A stretch of 64,000 nucleotides of DNA, from the NCBI RefSeq assembly GCF_000802225.1, contig NZ_JTDI01000005.1, positions 248,001 to 312,000 of the forward strand, in the 5' to 3' direction. A program made the position numbers and the translations under genes. Under the pieces are notes generated by a model. The model had not been told where the DNA came from. It ran no database searches and saw only the letters and a program-made list of their open reading frames with translations. Source of the DNA: Novosphingobium malaysiense. Its GTDB lineage: Bacteria; Pseudomonadota; Alphaproteobacteria; Sphingomonadales; Sphingomonadaceae. This document shows, one piece after another, positions 52,195-61,486 of this stretch. The first letter of the stretch is position 1. Each line of letters begins with the position of its first letter.

Positions 52195-54096
52195 ATGGCA
52201 GCAAGATCGACGAACGTGGTGCAAGTCCTGCGCCGGATTGCAGTGCTCGCCACGGCGACTTGTGCGCTCTGGTCCGCCGGCAGTGCACATGCTGCTGGCG
52301 CGCGGAGCACTCCGGACCAAAAGACAAGGATCGCCGACCTCCAGGCGGTCTGCACGCCTCAGGTGCTGGGCAAGGCCGTCGCCCGTGTCTCGCCCACAAT
52401 GACGGTTGGCGAGATCCCGAATATTCTCCAGCGTCTAACTTCTGGCGTGATAGTGGCTGCTGCTATTCCCGGCGGCGCCCGCTATGTGCCGGCTGCGGGC
52501 AAGATCCCGGCCTATTGTGAATTCACCGGCACTTTCGTCACCAATGTCAAGACGGGGAAAACGGCGCACTACATTGCTACCCTGCCACAAGCATGGAATG
52601 GCAAGTACCTCCAGTTCGGTTGCGGTGGCAACTGCGGCCATGTGCGCACAATCGAGGATTATTCCAATCCCCATGCGATGGAAGGCTATCCTCTTGATCC
52701 GCTGGTGCGCGGCTATGCCACGTTCGGCACAGACGGCGGACACGATTCCTCGAACAGTTTCTGGGCGGTGACGCCAGAGGGCAAGCCCAACCAGGATGCG
52801 ATTGAGGACTGGGCCTGGCGTGCGGCTAAGAAACTGGCGGTGGCGGGCAAGCAAGCCACGGTGAATATATACGAGCTGGCCACCGGCCGGCGGCGCGAAA
52901 TCGAGCGTGCCTATTTCAATGGGGCAGGCGGTGGCGGGCGCGATGTGCTCATCGCCGCTACCCGCTATCCGCAAGAATTCGACGGCATTATCGCAGGCGA
53001 TCCCGTGCTCGATCCGGCTGGCCTGGGCATGTACCTGATCGGCATGGGCCTTGGTCAGATCAGATCGCAGGGGGCCTATGTCCCCGATTATCTGCTGGCG
53101 CGCGTCAATGGCGTGGTGAAGGCCAGATGCGACGGCAAAGACGGCCTTGTCGACGACATTATCCAGAATCCGGCGGCGTGCGATTTCCGTGCCGATCGCG
53201 ACTTGCCCCGCTGCGACGGAACGCAGGCCGTAACGCGCTGCTTTACCGCGGAACAGATACGCACGTTGAGCGTCGCCATGTCCGCCGTTACTGACGAGAA
53301 CGGCGCGATCGTGCATCCGGGCGTTTCGATCGGCGAGTTCTATCTTCCCCACGAAACCTTCAAGCTCAAGCCGTGGCCCAAGGATATCGCGGCCGCCGAG
53401 CCTTACCCCCCGGGCGGGCCGATGCACGGGTTGTGGTCGCTTGGCGAACCGGTGCTGCGCTACATGGCTTTCGCCGACGTGCCCGGATACACCCACCGCA
53501 GCCTGTTCCGCTTCGAGGATGGCACAAAGGGGCAAGTCGATAGCTACCATGCCGTCGTCCCGGCGAAGATGGCGGCTCTTGCGGCAGAACGGACGAAGTC
53601 GGCCCGGGTCGATCCGCCCGAACGGCTGGCAAAGTTCATCAGGCGTGACGGCAAGCTACTGATCTGGCTCGGCCTCGCAGACCGCATGCTGTCGCCATAC
53701 GGGATGGTCAATTACTACCGCAAGGCCGCGTCGCGCTTTGGCGGGTACGATGCTCTGCAGAAGAACGTGCGCCTGTTCGGCCTGCCCGGTGTCTCGGAAG
53801 GACGTGGCGATGGCCCGGGACCCAAGAACTTCGATTCCCTGACGGCAATGGAGGATTGGGTAGAGCGTGGGCAGGCGCCGGAAACCATGCTCGCCACCCT
53901 TTACGATGTCGATGACCCTGAGGCCATCGTCGGCAAGCAGGCCACGCGCACCATGCCCTTGTGCATGTACCCGGCGATGGCGCGCTATCGCGGCACGGGC
54001 GACATCAACGAGGCGAAGAACTGGTCCTGCCTTGCCGGTGATCGCTCGATGCTCGCGGTAGGCGAAGCAGGGCGTCTCGCGGGAGTGCAGGAATGA
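52195..54096 (+). CDS. Tannase/feruloyl esterase-fold protein with degenerate catalytic residues
   Basis: A 633-residue exported protein of the tannase/feruloyl esterase family. The signal peptide ends at GSAHAA. The family nucleophile motif CSxGGR is replaced by AGGGGR (residues 244-249), so Cys and Ser are lost. The catalytic Asp is kept (about 496, GLADRMLSP), but the PGMGHC motif is PGVSEG (about 531-536), so His is Glu and its partner Cys is Gly. The framework (RYPQEFDGIIAGDP, GPGPKNFDSLTAMEDWV) is intact. It either has another mechanism or is a binding pseudoenzyme. GCGAGGAGA precedes the ATG. Confidence 0.85.
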   Translation: MAARSTNVVQVLRRIAVLATATCALWSAGSAHAAGARSTPDQKTRIADLQAVCTPQVLGKAVARVSPTMTVGEIPNILQRLTSGVIVAAAIPGGARYVPAAGKIPAYCEFTGTFVTNVKTGKTAHYIATLPQAWNGKYLQFGCGGNCGHVRTIEDYSNPHAMEGYPLDPLVRGYATFGTDGGHDSSNSFWAVTPEGKPNQDAIEDWAWRAAKKLAVAGKQATVNIYELATGRRREIERAYFNGAGGGGRDVLIAATRYPQEFDGIIAGDPVLDPAGLGMYLIGMGLGQIRSQGAYVPDYLLARVNGVVKARCDGKDGLVDDIIQNPAACDFRADRDLPRCDGTQAVTRCFTAEQIRTLSVAMSAVTDENGAIVHPGVSIGEFYLPHETFKLKPWPKDIAAAEPYPPGGPMHGLWSLGEPVLRYMAFADVPGYTHRSLFRFEDGTKGQVDSYHAVVPAKMAALAAERTKSARVDPPERLAKFIRRDGKLLIWLGLADRMLSPYGMVNYYRKAASRFGGYDALQKNVRLFGLPGVSEGRGDGPGPKNFDSLTAMEDWVERGQAPETMLATLYDVDDPEAIVGKQATRTMPLCMYPAMARYRGTGDINEAKNWSCLAGDRSMLAVGEAGRLAGVQE

Positions 54097-54147
54097 CGAC
54101 GTGCGACACGGTGTCTGGCGTCAGGGTAATCAAAATGGAGCAAGGCA

Positions 54148-55254
54148 ATGGATGATCGGGGCGAACAGCAGGGGCGTAAAGCGGGGTTGCACATCGATCG
54201 GCGCGCTGTGCTTGCCGGGTCGGTGGCGCTTGCTTCCACAGCCTCGCTTGGCGTTGCACCTGCAGCGATGGCAGGGCATGTGGAAGGCCCGGCAAGCGGA
54301 TCGAAACTGCCGCTCGTGCTTTCACGCGTAGGTAGTTTCATGGTGGGTGGCCAGCTGAAGCCGGCCCTCCTGCGCCATACCCTGGGTGACGGAACCGACG
54401 CGAACTATGAAGCGACGATCTGGGCAAACCAGATGTATGTCCAGTGCATGATACCTGCGCACAAGCGCCACAAATATCCGGTGGTCTTCGTCCATGGTGG
54501 GGGCTGCACGGGCAAGTCCTTCGAGGAAACGCCGGATGGCCGCGAAGGCTGGGTGCACTATTTCGCCCGGCAGGGGTTCGATACCTATTGGGTGGACAAG
54601 CCGTGGCGCGGTCGTTCGGGTTTCGATCCCACCCAGATCAATCGGGCACTGGAAAGCAACGACGCCAGCCTGATTCCCTCCATCCACAGCCCGGCCGCCA
54701 AGGAAGTTCTGGACGCGGCGTCATGGGGCTTTGGCGAGTTGACCACGCGTGAGACGATCCTGACCGGGATCAAGGAAACGGTGCCCGACTTCACAATCTC
54801 CCTGGAAGGCGCCAAGGCCATTACCGATGGCGGGCCGATCATCTACGACGCGTTGATTGCCCTGCTCGAACGCATCGGCCCGGCCGTTCTGATCGGCCAT
54901 TCTCAGGGCGGCAGCGAGGTTTTCGGCCCATTGCACGAGCGGCCCGATCTTGTTGCTGGCGTGATGGCGGTGGAACCGGCGGTCCCGCCCACCGAAGGCT
55001 TCGAGCACTACACGGGGGCGCCGATCATGACCTTGTGGGCCGAGCAGCGCGTGGTAGGCGGAACCAGCCACATGAGCAACGCCGAGGCCGATCGCAAGAC
55101 GGCCTCGGCCATCAATGCTGCAGGCGGCGATGCCGAAGTCAAGGTGCTGACCGAACTGGGCATCCACGGCAACGGGCACATGATGATGCAGAACACCAAC
55201 AGCGATCAGGTTGCGCAAGTCATGGTGGATTGGCTCGCCGCCAAGCTGGGCTGA
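54148..55254 (+). CDS. Tat-exported alpha/beta hydrolase
   Basis: A 368-residue alpha/beta hydrolase with a twin-arginine-like signal (DRRAVLAGSVALASTASL). VVFVHGGGCTGKSFEE is the oxyanion HGGG motif, LIGHSQGGSEVFG the nucleophile elbow, and GIHGNGHMMMQ carries the catalytic His. It should hydrolyse an ester in the periplasm. GGAG is found before the ATG. It is the fourth gene of the receptor operon and, unlike the tannase-like neighbour, retains its catalytic residues. Confidence 0.87.
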   Translation: MDDRGEQQGRKAGLHIDRRAVLAGSVALASTASLGVAPAAMAGHVEGPASGSKLPLVLSRVGSFMVGGQLKPALLRHTLGDGTDANYEATIWANQMYVQCMIPAHKRHKYPVVFVHGGGCTGKSFEETPDGREGWVHYFARQGFDTYWVDKPWRGRSGFDPTQINRALESNDASLIPSIHSPAAKEVLDAASWGFGELTTRETILTGIKETVPDFTISLEGAKAITDGGPIIYDALIALLERIGPAVLIGHSQGGSEVFGPLHERPDLVAGVMAVEPAVPPTEGFEHYTGAPIMTLWAEQRVVGGTSHMSNAEADRKTASAINAAGGDAEVKVLTELGIHGNGHMMMQNTNSDQVAQVMVDWLAAKLG

Positions 55255-55311
55255 CATGCCCTGCGGCGGAATTTGCGGAGAGGATCAGAAAGTGGCCAGG
55301 GAGAAAGCACA

Positions 55312-56829
55312 ATGGACGATCGGATGGCGGACGGCGCGTTTGCAGGTTCGATCGGGCGCCGGGCAATGATCCGTGGAACGGTCGCGGGACTGGGGGCGCT
55401 TTACGCCGGGACGAGCCTCGGCGCCGATGCGCATGCGGCGGGTTTGGCCAAGAATGACAGTTCCGACCAGCTCCTGGCCTGGCTTCCGGCATGGCGTCTG
55501 CGCGAGATGCTGGATCGTCGTGAGCTGAGTTCGACCGAGCTGGCCTGCTTCTTCCTGTCCCGCATGGATCGGATCGAAAGCCGCCATCATGCCTTTTTCG
55601 CGACTACGCCCGAACTGGCGCTGCGACAGGCCGCCGAAGCGGATGCGCGCATAGCTGCTGGCGAATGTCGCGGCGCGCTCGATGGCATCCCGATCACGAT
55701 CAAGGATAACCTCGAGGTTTCGGGCGAGCTGTGCAGCTATGGCGAGGCATCGATGGCCGATTATGTCGCCCCTGTCGATCACCCCGCCGTCGAGTTCATG
55801 CGCAGCGCAGGATCGGTCTTTCTGGGCAAGACGAACGTGCCCGGACGGCGCGAGCCGGGCGTGGTGGAGCAACCTTCGATCAATCCCTGGGCTGCAGACC
55901 GCATGCCGGGCGGATCGACGGCCGGGGGTGCGGTTGCACTGGCAACCGGCGTGGCGCCATTGGCGCTGGGCACCGATGGCGGCGGGTCGTGCCGCATGCC
56001 TGCGGCGTTCTGCGGGCTCGTGGGCATCCATCCCACGCCCCAGCGTTCGCCGTCCTATGTCTATGCGGCCAACTTCTTCGCCTTGTGCGGCATGGGCAGC
56101 GCGGGCGTGATCTCTCGCGATGTGCGCGACATGGCCACCATGCTGCAGGTCATTGCCCGCAACGATCCCCGCAACCTCGCCGCTTGGCCTACACCGGTGC
56201 CGGATTATTCTGCAAGGCTGGAAAAAGGGGTGCAGGGCTTGCGCATGGCTTGGTCGAGTGATCTGGGCATGCCATCGAACCACGACGATGCCGATACGCC
56301 TGCGACACTGGACGTGTTGAGGAAGGCTGCACTGGAATTCTCGGACATGGGGGCCGTCGTGGAAGAGCCCTCGATCAACCTCCACGGACTGGCAGACCTC
56401 TATACTGGCATTATAATGGCTGCATCGCGGCGGGAAACAGCGCGTTGCAACCAGTCTGCCGGCAGCGACGGTGTCACGTCTCTTCTCAAGGTGGACACCC
56501 AGTTCGTGCAGGCGCTGGAGCATCGCGCCGAACTGCTGGGACGCATGCGCAAGCTGTTTGAAACATTCGATATCATCATGTGTCCGACAGTTCGCACTGT
56601 GCCCATCACCTGGGATCGCTGGACCGAAGGCTACTTCCCGTGGAGCCATTGCATCCAAGTCAACATGCTTGGCCTGACGGCGATGTCGATACCGGCCGGG
56701 TTCGTCCGCGGGCTTCCAGTAGGCCTGCAACTGATCGGGCCACCGGACAGCGAACCCGTACTGCTCGGGGCTGCCCAGGCCTTCATGGACAGCCATCCCT
56801 TCACGCGCCCCCCATCAATCGGCGCGTGA
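55312..56829 (+). CDS. Exported amidase signature family enzyme
   Basis: A 505-residue amidase-signature hydrolase. A Tat-like signal (IGRRAMIRGTVAGLGAL) precedes the catalytic domain. The triad is Lys131 (ITIKDN), Ser202 (GGSTAGG) and nucleophile Ser226 (TDGGGSCRMPAAFCG). It hydrolyses an amide or ester bond. The ATG at 55312 with GGGAGA upstream is preferred; an earlier in-frame start would lengthen the signal. It is co-directional with the alpha/beta hydrolase and DUF6351 genes, with gaps of about 60-75 bp. Confidence 0.88.
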   Translation: MDDRMADGAFAGSIGRRAMIRGTVAGLGALYAGTSLGADAHAAGLAKNDSSDQLLAWLPAWRLREMLDRRELSSTELACFFLSRMDRIESRHHAFFATTPELALRQAAEADARIAAGECRGALDGIPITIKDNLEVSGELCSYGEASMADYVAPVDHPAVEFMRSAGSVFLGKTNVPGRREPGVVEQPSINPWAADRMPGGSTAGGAVALATGVAPLALGTDGGGSCRMPAAFCGLVGIHPTPQRSPSYVYAANFFALCGMGSAGVISRDVRDMATMLQVIARNDPRNLAAWPTPVPDYSARLEKGVQGLRMAWSSDLGMPSNHDDADTPATLDVLRKAALEFSDMGAVVEEPSINLHGLADLYTGIIMAASRRETARCNQSAGSDGVTSLLKVDTQFVQALEHRAELLGRMRKLFETFDIIMCPTVRTVPITWDRWTEGYFPWSHCIQVNMLGLTAMSIPAGFVRGLPVGLQLIGPPDSEPVLLGAAQAFMDSHPFTRPPSIGA

Positions 56830-56904
56830 GGCAGGCGGGCGGCACGACCGAGACGAACCGCTCCCCCGCGCAACATCAAACAATCTGAACATTGAGAGGA
56901 CGCC

Positions 56905-59124
56905 ATGAAATCAACACTGGCTTTCACGACCGCGATATTGGCGCTTGCCGCCGCTCATCCGGGCCATGCGCAGGATACCGCCAAGGCAAACCCGCAAAGC
57001 CCGGTTTTCGAAGTGGTTTCGAGCCGCCCCGACATGGTCAGCGACGGATCCGCCCTAGTGGCTCTACGACTGCCTTCAGGCATTCGCCAGCAAGACGTGC
57101 GGGTACTGGCGGGCGGCAAGGACATCACCGCCGCTTTCAAGCCTGCCAATGGCCGGCTCGTGGGACTGGTGGCTGATCTGCCGCTGGGCGAAACCATCGT
57201 GAGCGCCAAGGCAAAAGGGCGTTCGCTTGGTACTGTCGTGCTTTCCAACCATGATCGCAACGGGCCGATCATCTCCGGCCCGCATCAGGCCCCGTTTGTG
57301 TGCGAGACGAACAGCTTCAAGCTGCCGGACGGAACGACCCTGGGCTATCCCGAGGACGTTGAGTGCAATGCGCCGACCAAGCTGACTTTTGTCTACCTTC
57401 CGAACGGTGAGACGAAGTTCAAACCGCTGGAATCGACTGAGCAACTTCCCGTAGACGTGAGCAGCACCACCACAAGCGATGGAAGGACAGTTCCCTTCGT
57501 CGTGCGCGTGGAAACCGGCACGATCAACCGCGCGATCTATCAGACGGCAGTGCTGTTTGATCCGACTAGCGAAACCGGCCCTGATCCGTGGAAGGCGGAA
57601 AAAGGCTGGAACCGAAAGATCGTCTTCGTGTTCGGCGGAGGCGCTTCTTCGGGCTATCGGCAGGGCAGCTTCCTTGGCCTGGAAAGCGGTATCCTTGAAC
57701 GCAACATGCTTTCACGCGGTTTCGCGGTGCTTGGATCGACGCTCAACGTCAACGCGATCCGGGCCAATGATGTCGTTCAGGCAGAGACAGCATCGATGGT
57801 GAAGGAGCGTTTCATCGAGACCTGGGGTGCCCCGATCTACACGATGGGCTGGGGTCTTTCGGGTGGCTCGATGCAACAGCACCTGATCGCCAACAACTAC
57901 CCGGGAATTCTCGATGGCATCACGCCTGAAAATTCCTTTCCTGATCTTCACAGCATGGTCCCCCCCACGCTGGATTGCGCCTTGCTGGACAAGGCCATGG
58001 TGGCTTCGAAGAGCGAGTGGACGGCCGAGCAGAAAACCGCGGCGCTGGGATACAATACCTCGGAAACCTGCCGGCAGTGGAGGGCAGTCTATGCGCCGAT
58101 GTGGGCGCAGGCGATGCAAAGCCGGAACAAGGTGTTTCGTGTAACCGGCGATTTCCTTGCCGACACTAACAATTGCTCGTTCATTGTTTCGCGGTCGCTG
58201 ACCTACGACCGTGGTCGCAAGCCCAAGGGCGCGCGCTGCGACATCTATTCGTCGATACGCAACCAGATCGGCATCGATCCGGCAACCGGATATGCCCTGC
58301 GCGCCTTTGACAACGTGGGCGTCATGTACGGGCTCAAGGCCATGCAAGCGGGGACCATTTCGCCTGAGCAGTTCGTGCAACTGAATGAACTGGCCGGCGG
58401 GTTCGATACTGACGGCAACTACCAGCCGGGCCGGACTGAGGCGGATAGGCAGGCACTGGAGAACCTGTATCGGTTCGGCCGGATCAACGACGCCAGCAAC
58501 CTGGGCTCGATCCCGGTCTATGACTACCGCGCCGATTCAGGAGACAAGGCAAACCTGCACGATGCGGCGCGTTCAGTTGTGATGCGCGCCCGCATGGTCC
58601 GGGCCAACGGCAATGCCGACAACCATGTGATCGTGCGCTATCCCAACTATGAGTACATGTCGCCGGAATGGCATCACATGGAGGATGAGACGCTTCACAC
58701 TATGGATGCGTGGCTCAGTGCGATTGCGTCAGACAAGCGCTCGTATCCTGATGCCCACGCAAAGGTCGTGGCCAACCGTCCCTCCGGCATGGTCGATGTC
58801 TGCTATTCCAGCGACGGCGAACGGATCGAGGAAGTGGCGGACGCGGCCAACGGCGGTCGTTGCGGACAAGTAATGCCTTACGCATCCGATCCGCGCATGA
58901 TTGCTGGCGCGCCATTGACCGACGATGTCCTCAAGTGTCAGCTCAAGCCGCTCGTCGCGGCTGACTATCCCAAGCTCGACGCGAAACAGGTAGCGCGTCT
59001 GAAGGTCGTTTTTCCCACCGGAGTATGCGATTTCACCAGGCCGGGCGTGGGATTTCAGGCGCTGCAATCTGGCTGGCTATCGTATCCTGAGCCGGGCGTC
59101 GCGTCTCCCCTCGGCGGGGCCTGA
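56905..59124 (+). CDS. Exported DUF6351 family protein (alpha/beta hydrolase-like)
   Basis: A 739-residue secreted protein of the DUF6351 family. The signal peptide ends at AHPGHAQ; residues about 30-110 form an Ig-like N-terminal part (VLAGGKDITAAFKPANGRLV), and the rest is an alpha/beta-hydrolase-like core with GWGLSGGSMQQHLIANNYPG as a serine-nucleophile elbow. Function of the family is not established; hydrolysis of a complex ester is the likeliest role. GAGAGGA precedes the ATG. It is the last gene of the receptor operon, ahead of a strong terminator. Confidence 0.82.
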   Translation: MKSTLAFTTAILALAAAHPGHAQDTAKANPQSPVFEVVSSRPDMVSDGSALVALRLPSGIRQQDVRVLAGGKDITAAFKPANGRLVGLVADLPLGETIVSAKAKGRSLGTVVLSNHDRNGPIISGPHQAPFVCETNSFKLPDGTTLGYPEDVECNAPTKLTFVYLPNGETKFKPLESTEQLPVDVSSTTTSDGRTVPFVVRVETGTINRAIYQTAVLFDPTSETGPDPWKAEKGWNRKIVFVFGGGASSGYRQGSFLGLESGILERNMLSRGFAVLGSTLNVNAIRANDVVQAETASMVKERFIETWGAPIYTMGWGLSGGSMQQHLIANNYPGILDGITPENSFPDLHSMVPPTLDCALLDKAMVASKSEWTAEQKTAALGYNTSETCRQWRAVYAPMWAQAMQSRNKVFRVTGDFLADTNNCSFIVSRSLTYDRGRKPKGARCDIYSSIRNQIGIDPATGYALRAFDNVGVMYGLKAMQAGTISPEQFVQLNELAGGFDTDGNYQPGRTEADRQALENLYRFGRINDASNLGSIPVYDYRADSGDKANLHDAARSVVMRARMVRANGNADNHVIVRYPNYEYMSPEWHHMEDETLHTMDAWLSAIASDKRSYPDAHAKVVANRPSGMVDVCYSSDGERIEEVADAANGGRCGQVMPYASDPRMIAGAPLTDDVLKCQLKPLVAADYPKLDAKQVARLKVVFPTGVCDFTRPGVGFQALQSGWLSYPEPGVASPLGGA

Positions 59125-59149
59125 CGAACATTATCTTCGCAAATGATAA

Positions 59150-59185
59150 GGCGAGCCAACCCCGAGGTAAAAAGGGTGGCTCGCC
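59150..59185. terminator. Bidirectional terminator between convergent genes
   Basis: GGCGAGCC and GGCTCGCC form an 8-bp perfect stem, extended by CCC/GGG and one bulge, around GAGGTAAAAA. It lies between the DUF6351 gene (plus) and the PhyH gene (minus) and probably ends both transcripts. Confidence 0.7.
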
Positions 59186-59209
59186 TCACTTGTGCGACCG
59201 GCGTCTGGC

Positions 59210-60109
59210 TCAGAACGTGCCGACAAGCGGCATGGTTGGGTGGTTGAGCGGTTCGCCGACCGGAAGATTCAACCTGTCGTAGGCCGGGTGCTTCCCGCCG
59301 GTGTAGCGGGCATCTGCGGGGATATAGCCGCAGGCATAGACCCAGCGTTTACGGTCGGTGGTGTTTGAGGGGGCGGAATGGATCGTACCAGCATCGTGGA
59401 CAGTGGCATCGCCTGCGCGCATGGTCAGTGGCGGGGAGATGGTGCTGTTTTCCGCGATCCCCGGGAAGACGTCCAGCAAGTTGTTGTCGAGGAATGATGG
59501 CGACAGGCCGAACCGCCCCATGTGGTGGCTCTTGTCGACGAAGCGCATGGTGCCCATGTCCGGCGTCATGTCGACGAGCGCGATCCAGACGACGAGCATG
59601 CCGTCGCGGTCGAGCGGGAAGTAGGTCACGTCCTGATGCCAGTCGGTGGGGGCGCCGCCGGTTTTTTCCGGTGCCTTGCGCTGGAGCGTGTCCGATGAAC
59701 GCAGCGCCTGACGCTTCCCGAAGTATGGGTTCGACATGAGCTTTGCCGCAACCTTACCCAGATTGGGGGCGTAGCAAAGGCGAGCGAACTCTTCATGCCT
59801 CATCGAAACTTGGGACCAGGCGCGGAAGCCGGCGTCCTGATGCGCGGGTAAGGCTAGCGGGGGCTCTGAAGCTTCAATTTCCTCTGCCAGACGTGCGAAC
59901 TCCGCCGCCTGTTCTGGAGAAATGAGCTCGGGCAATTTCACCCAGCCATGTTCGTAATAGAAGCTGCGTTCGTCCTCCGTGACATCGCGTACTTCGATTG
60001 GATTTTCAGCAATCTTTTCGATCTCGCTCCGGCTGAGGGCTTGGTAGCGCGGTACGTCCCGGCCATCTTCGGCCGTGAACTCATCTTTGGACATTTCCTG
60101 TGTGGACAT
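59210..60109 (-). CDS. PhyH (phytanoyl-CoA dioxygenase) family Fe(II)/2-oxoglutarate oxygenase
   Basis: A 299-residue non-haem iron dioxygenase. The iron ligands are His and Asp in DWHQDVTYF and the distal His in GTIHSAPSN; RKRWVYACGY holds the 2-oxoglutarate-binding Arg. It hydroxylates an aliphatic carbon. The ATG at 60109 has GAGGGG upstream; a longer in-frame start is less likely. It diverges from a second PhyH gene at 60470. CoA esters or free acids are possible substrates. Confidence 0.9.
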   Translation of the reverse strand: MSTQEMSKDEFTAEDGRDVPRYQALSRSEIEKIAENPIEVRDVTEDERSFYYEHGWVKLPELISPEQAAEFARLAEEIEASEPPLALPAHQDAGFRAWSQVSMRHEEFARLCYAPNLGKVAAKLMSNPYFGKRQALRSSDTLQRKAPEKTGGAPTDWHQDVTYFPLDRDGMLVVWIALVDMTPDMGTMRFVDKSHHMGRFGLSPSFLDNNLLDVFPGIAENSTISPPLTMRAGDATVHDAGTIHSAPSNTTDRKRWVYACGYIPADARYTGGKHPAYDRLNLPVGEPLNHPTMPLVGTF

Positions 60110-60469
60110 CGTCGCAATCCCCTCGCTGCAGGCGTTCAAGCGCGGTTTCGTCGACCCTGACGGTAACCTGACTTTTCTGTCCGGCTTTTTCCGGAAGTGC
60201 GTGCCGGCCTTTCGCCGTTCGGCAACTCGAATGCGATTGAGTTGCGCACTACGTCAAGAAAACCCATCAGATCTTCTGCAATATCGCGAATATGACATGC
60301 GAGGCAGTCGGACAACGCTTACAGGATAATGGTCGGTGAAGACGAATTCCGCGTTTGCGAATCGCGGGTCTTTTGTACTCGTCACTAAGAAGTGTGAGCG
60401 CAGGCGGGGGGGCGGAAGGCTCCCCAAGCGCAAACCGAACAAAGCAAAGCAGTAAGGGCTTGGAGAGGC
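60110..60469. other. Divergent promoter region between two PhyH genes
   Basis: About 360 bp with no supported gene. CCGCG-TTTGCGAAT-CGCGG near 60340-60360 is a weak inverted repeat that could be regulatory. Promoters for both dioxygenase genes must lie here. Confidence 0.45.
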
Positions 60470-61285
60470 ATGGCAATGAACGATCAGCCACACATGTCTG
60501 ATGAGAAGGTGCGCCCTGCAGATTGCATGCGTGATGTCACCGATGCCGAGATCGGACATTTCTTCGAACACGGTTGGGCGATGCTGCGCGGGCTGCTCGA
60601 TCCCGAGTTCGCGGCTGAATTGCTTGCCGCTGCGAAGCGCTTGATGGGGGTCGATGCAACGTCACATACCGCGCGTGAGGGCATCGATCATTCCAACGCC
60701 TGGAACGCCTATTCGAAGCCTCATCTTGATGATCCCGGTTTCGCCTATCTGACGCGGCATTCCGCGCTGGGGCGCAATGCCGCGAAGCTGCTGGGGCGCG
60801 ACAGCGAGATATACCTTGCCACCAACACTATCGCTGTAAAGCTGGCAGGAGATTCGCCATTGAACAAGCCGACGCCCTTCCATCAGGATGCTGTCGGGCC
60901 GATCGATCGGATGGGGTTGAATTTCTGGATCGCCTTGGACGAAGTGAAGCCCGAACAGGGGCCGCTACAGTTCATGAACGGGTCGCATCGGCTGGGGCCA
61001 ATTGGCGGCGGCGCCTATTTCGGAGCAGATGTTTCTCCCGGAACCTGGTCTAACCAGAAGCGCTGCACGATTTCCGAAATTCCCCACCTGATGCCGGGCG
61101 ACGCCACGGTTCATGGCAACTTCACGTTGCATCGTGCCACGGAGAACAAGGGCAACGCGCCGCGCTGGGCCTATTTTCACGCCGTTACGCCAGGCGATGC
61201 AAAATATACGGGATTCATCGCTAGCGATCGGATCACCGGCCCCTTCGACACTTCAACAGCTACGTTGATGTATCGTCCAGACTGA
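60470..61285 (+). CDS. PhyH family Fe(II)/2-oxoglutarate oxygenase
   Basis: A 271-residue dioxygenase of the phytanoyl-CoA family, diverged from its neighbour. Iron ligands are His and Asp in PFHQDAVGP and the distal His in FTLHRATENK, with the 2-oxoglutarate Arg in APRWAYFHAV. GGAGAGG precedes the ATG. It probably hydroxylates a second position or a related intermediate. The two PhyH genes share an upstream region and may be co-regulated. Confidence 0.9.
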   Translation: MAMNDQPHMSDEKVRPADCMRDVTDAEIGHFFEHGWAMLRGLLDPEFAAELLAAAKRLMGVDATSHTAREGIDHSNAWNAYSKPHLDDPGFAYLTRHSALGRNAAKLLGRDSEIYLATNTIAVKLAGDSPLNKPTPFHQDAVGPIDRMGLNFWIALDEVKPEQGPLQFMNGSHRLGPIGGGAYFGADVSPGTWSNQKRCTISEIPHLMPGDATVHGNFTLHRATENKGNAPRWAYFHAVTPGDAKYTGFIASDRITGPFDTSTATLMYRPD

Positions 61286-61486
61286 CACGCTTCGGACGAA
61301 AGGCCATCCACGTACCATTTGTGTCAATTGCGATCGCGCCACAGTAAAAATCGTTTCTACTCATCTTTGCGGTCAAGGCGATTGACGAATTTGCTTCGTC
61401 GGCAGACTTGAGATGAGCAAAATACAGTGCTCCTCGTATCGCATCTGCGATTACCTCGCATGCGTACGCCGGTACTGACGGTATGA

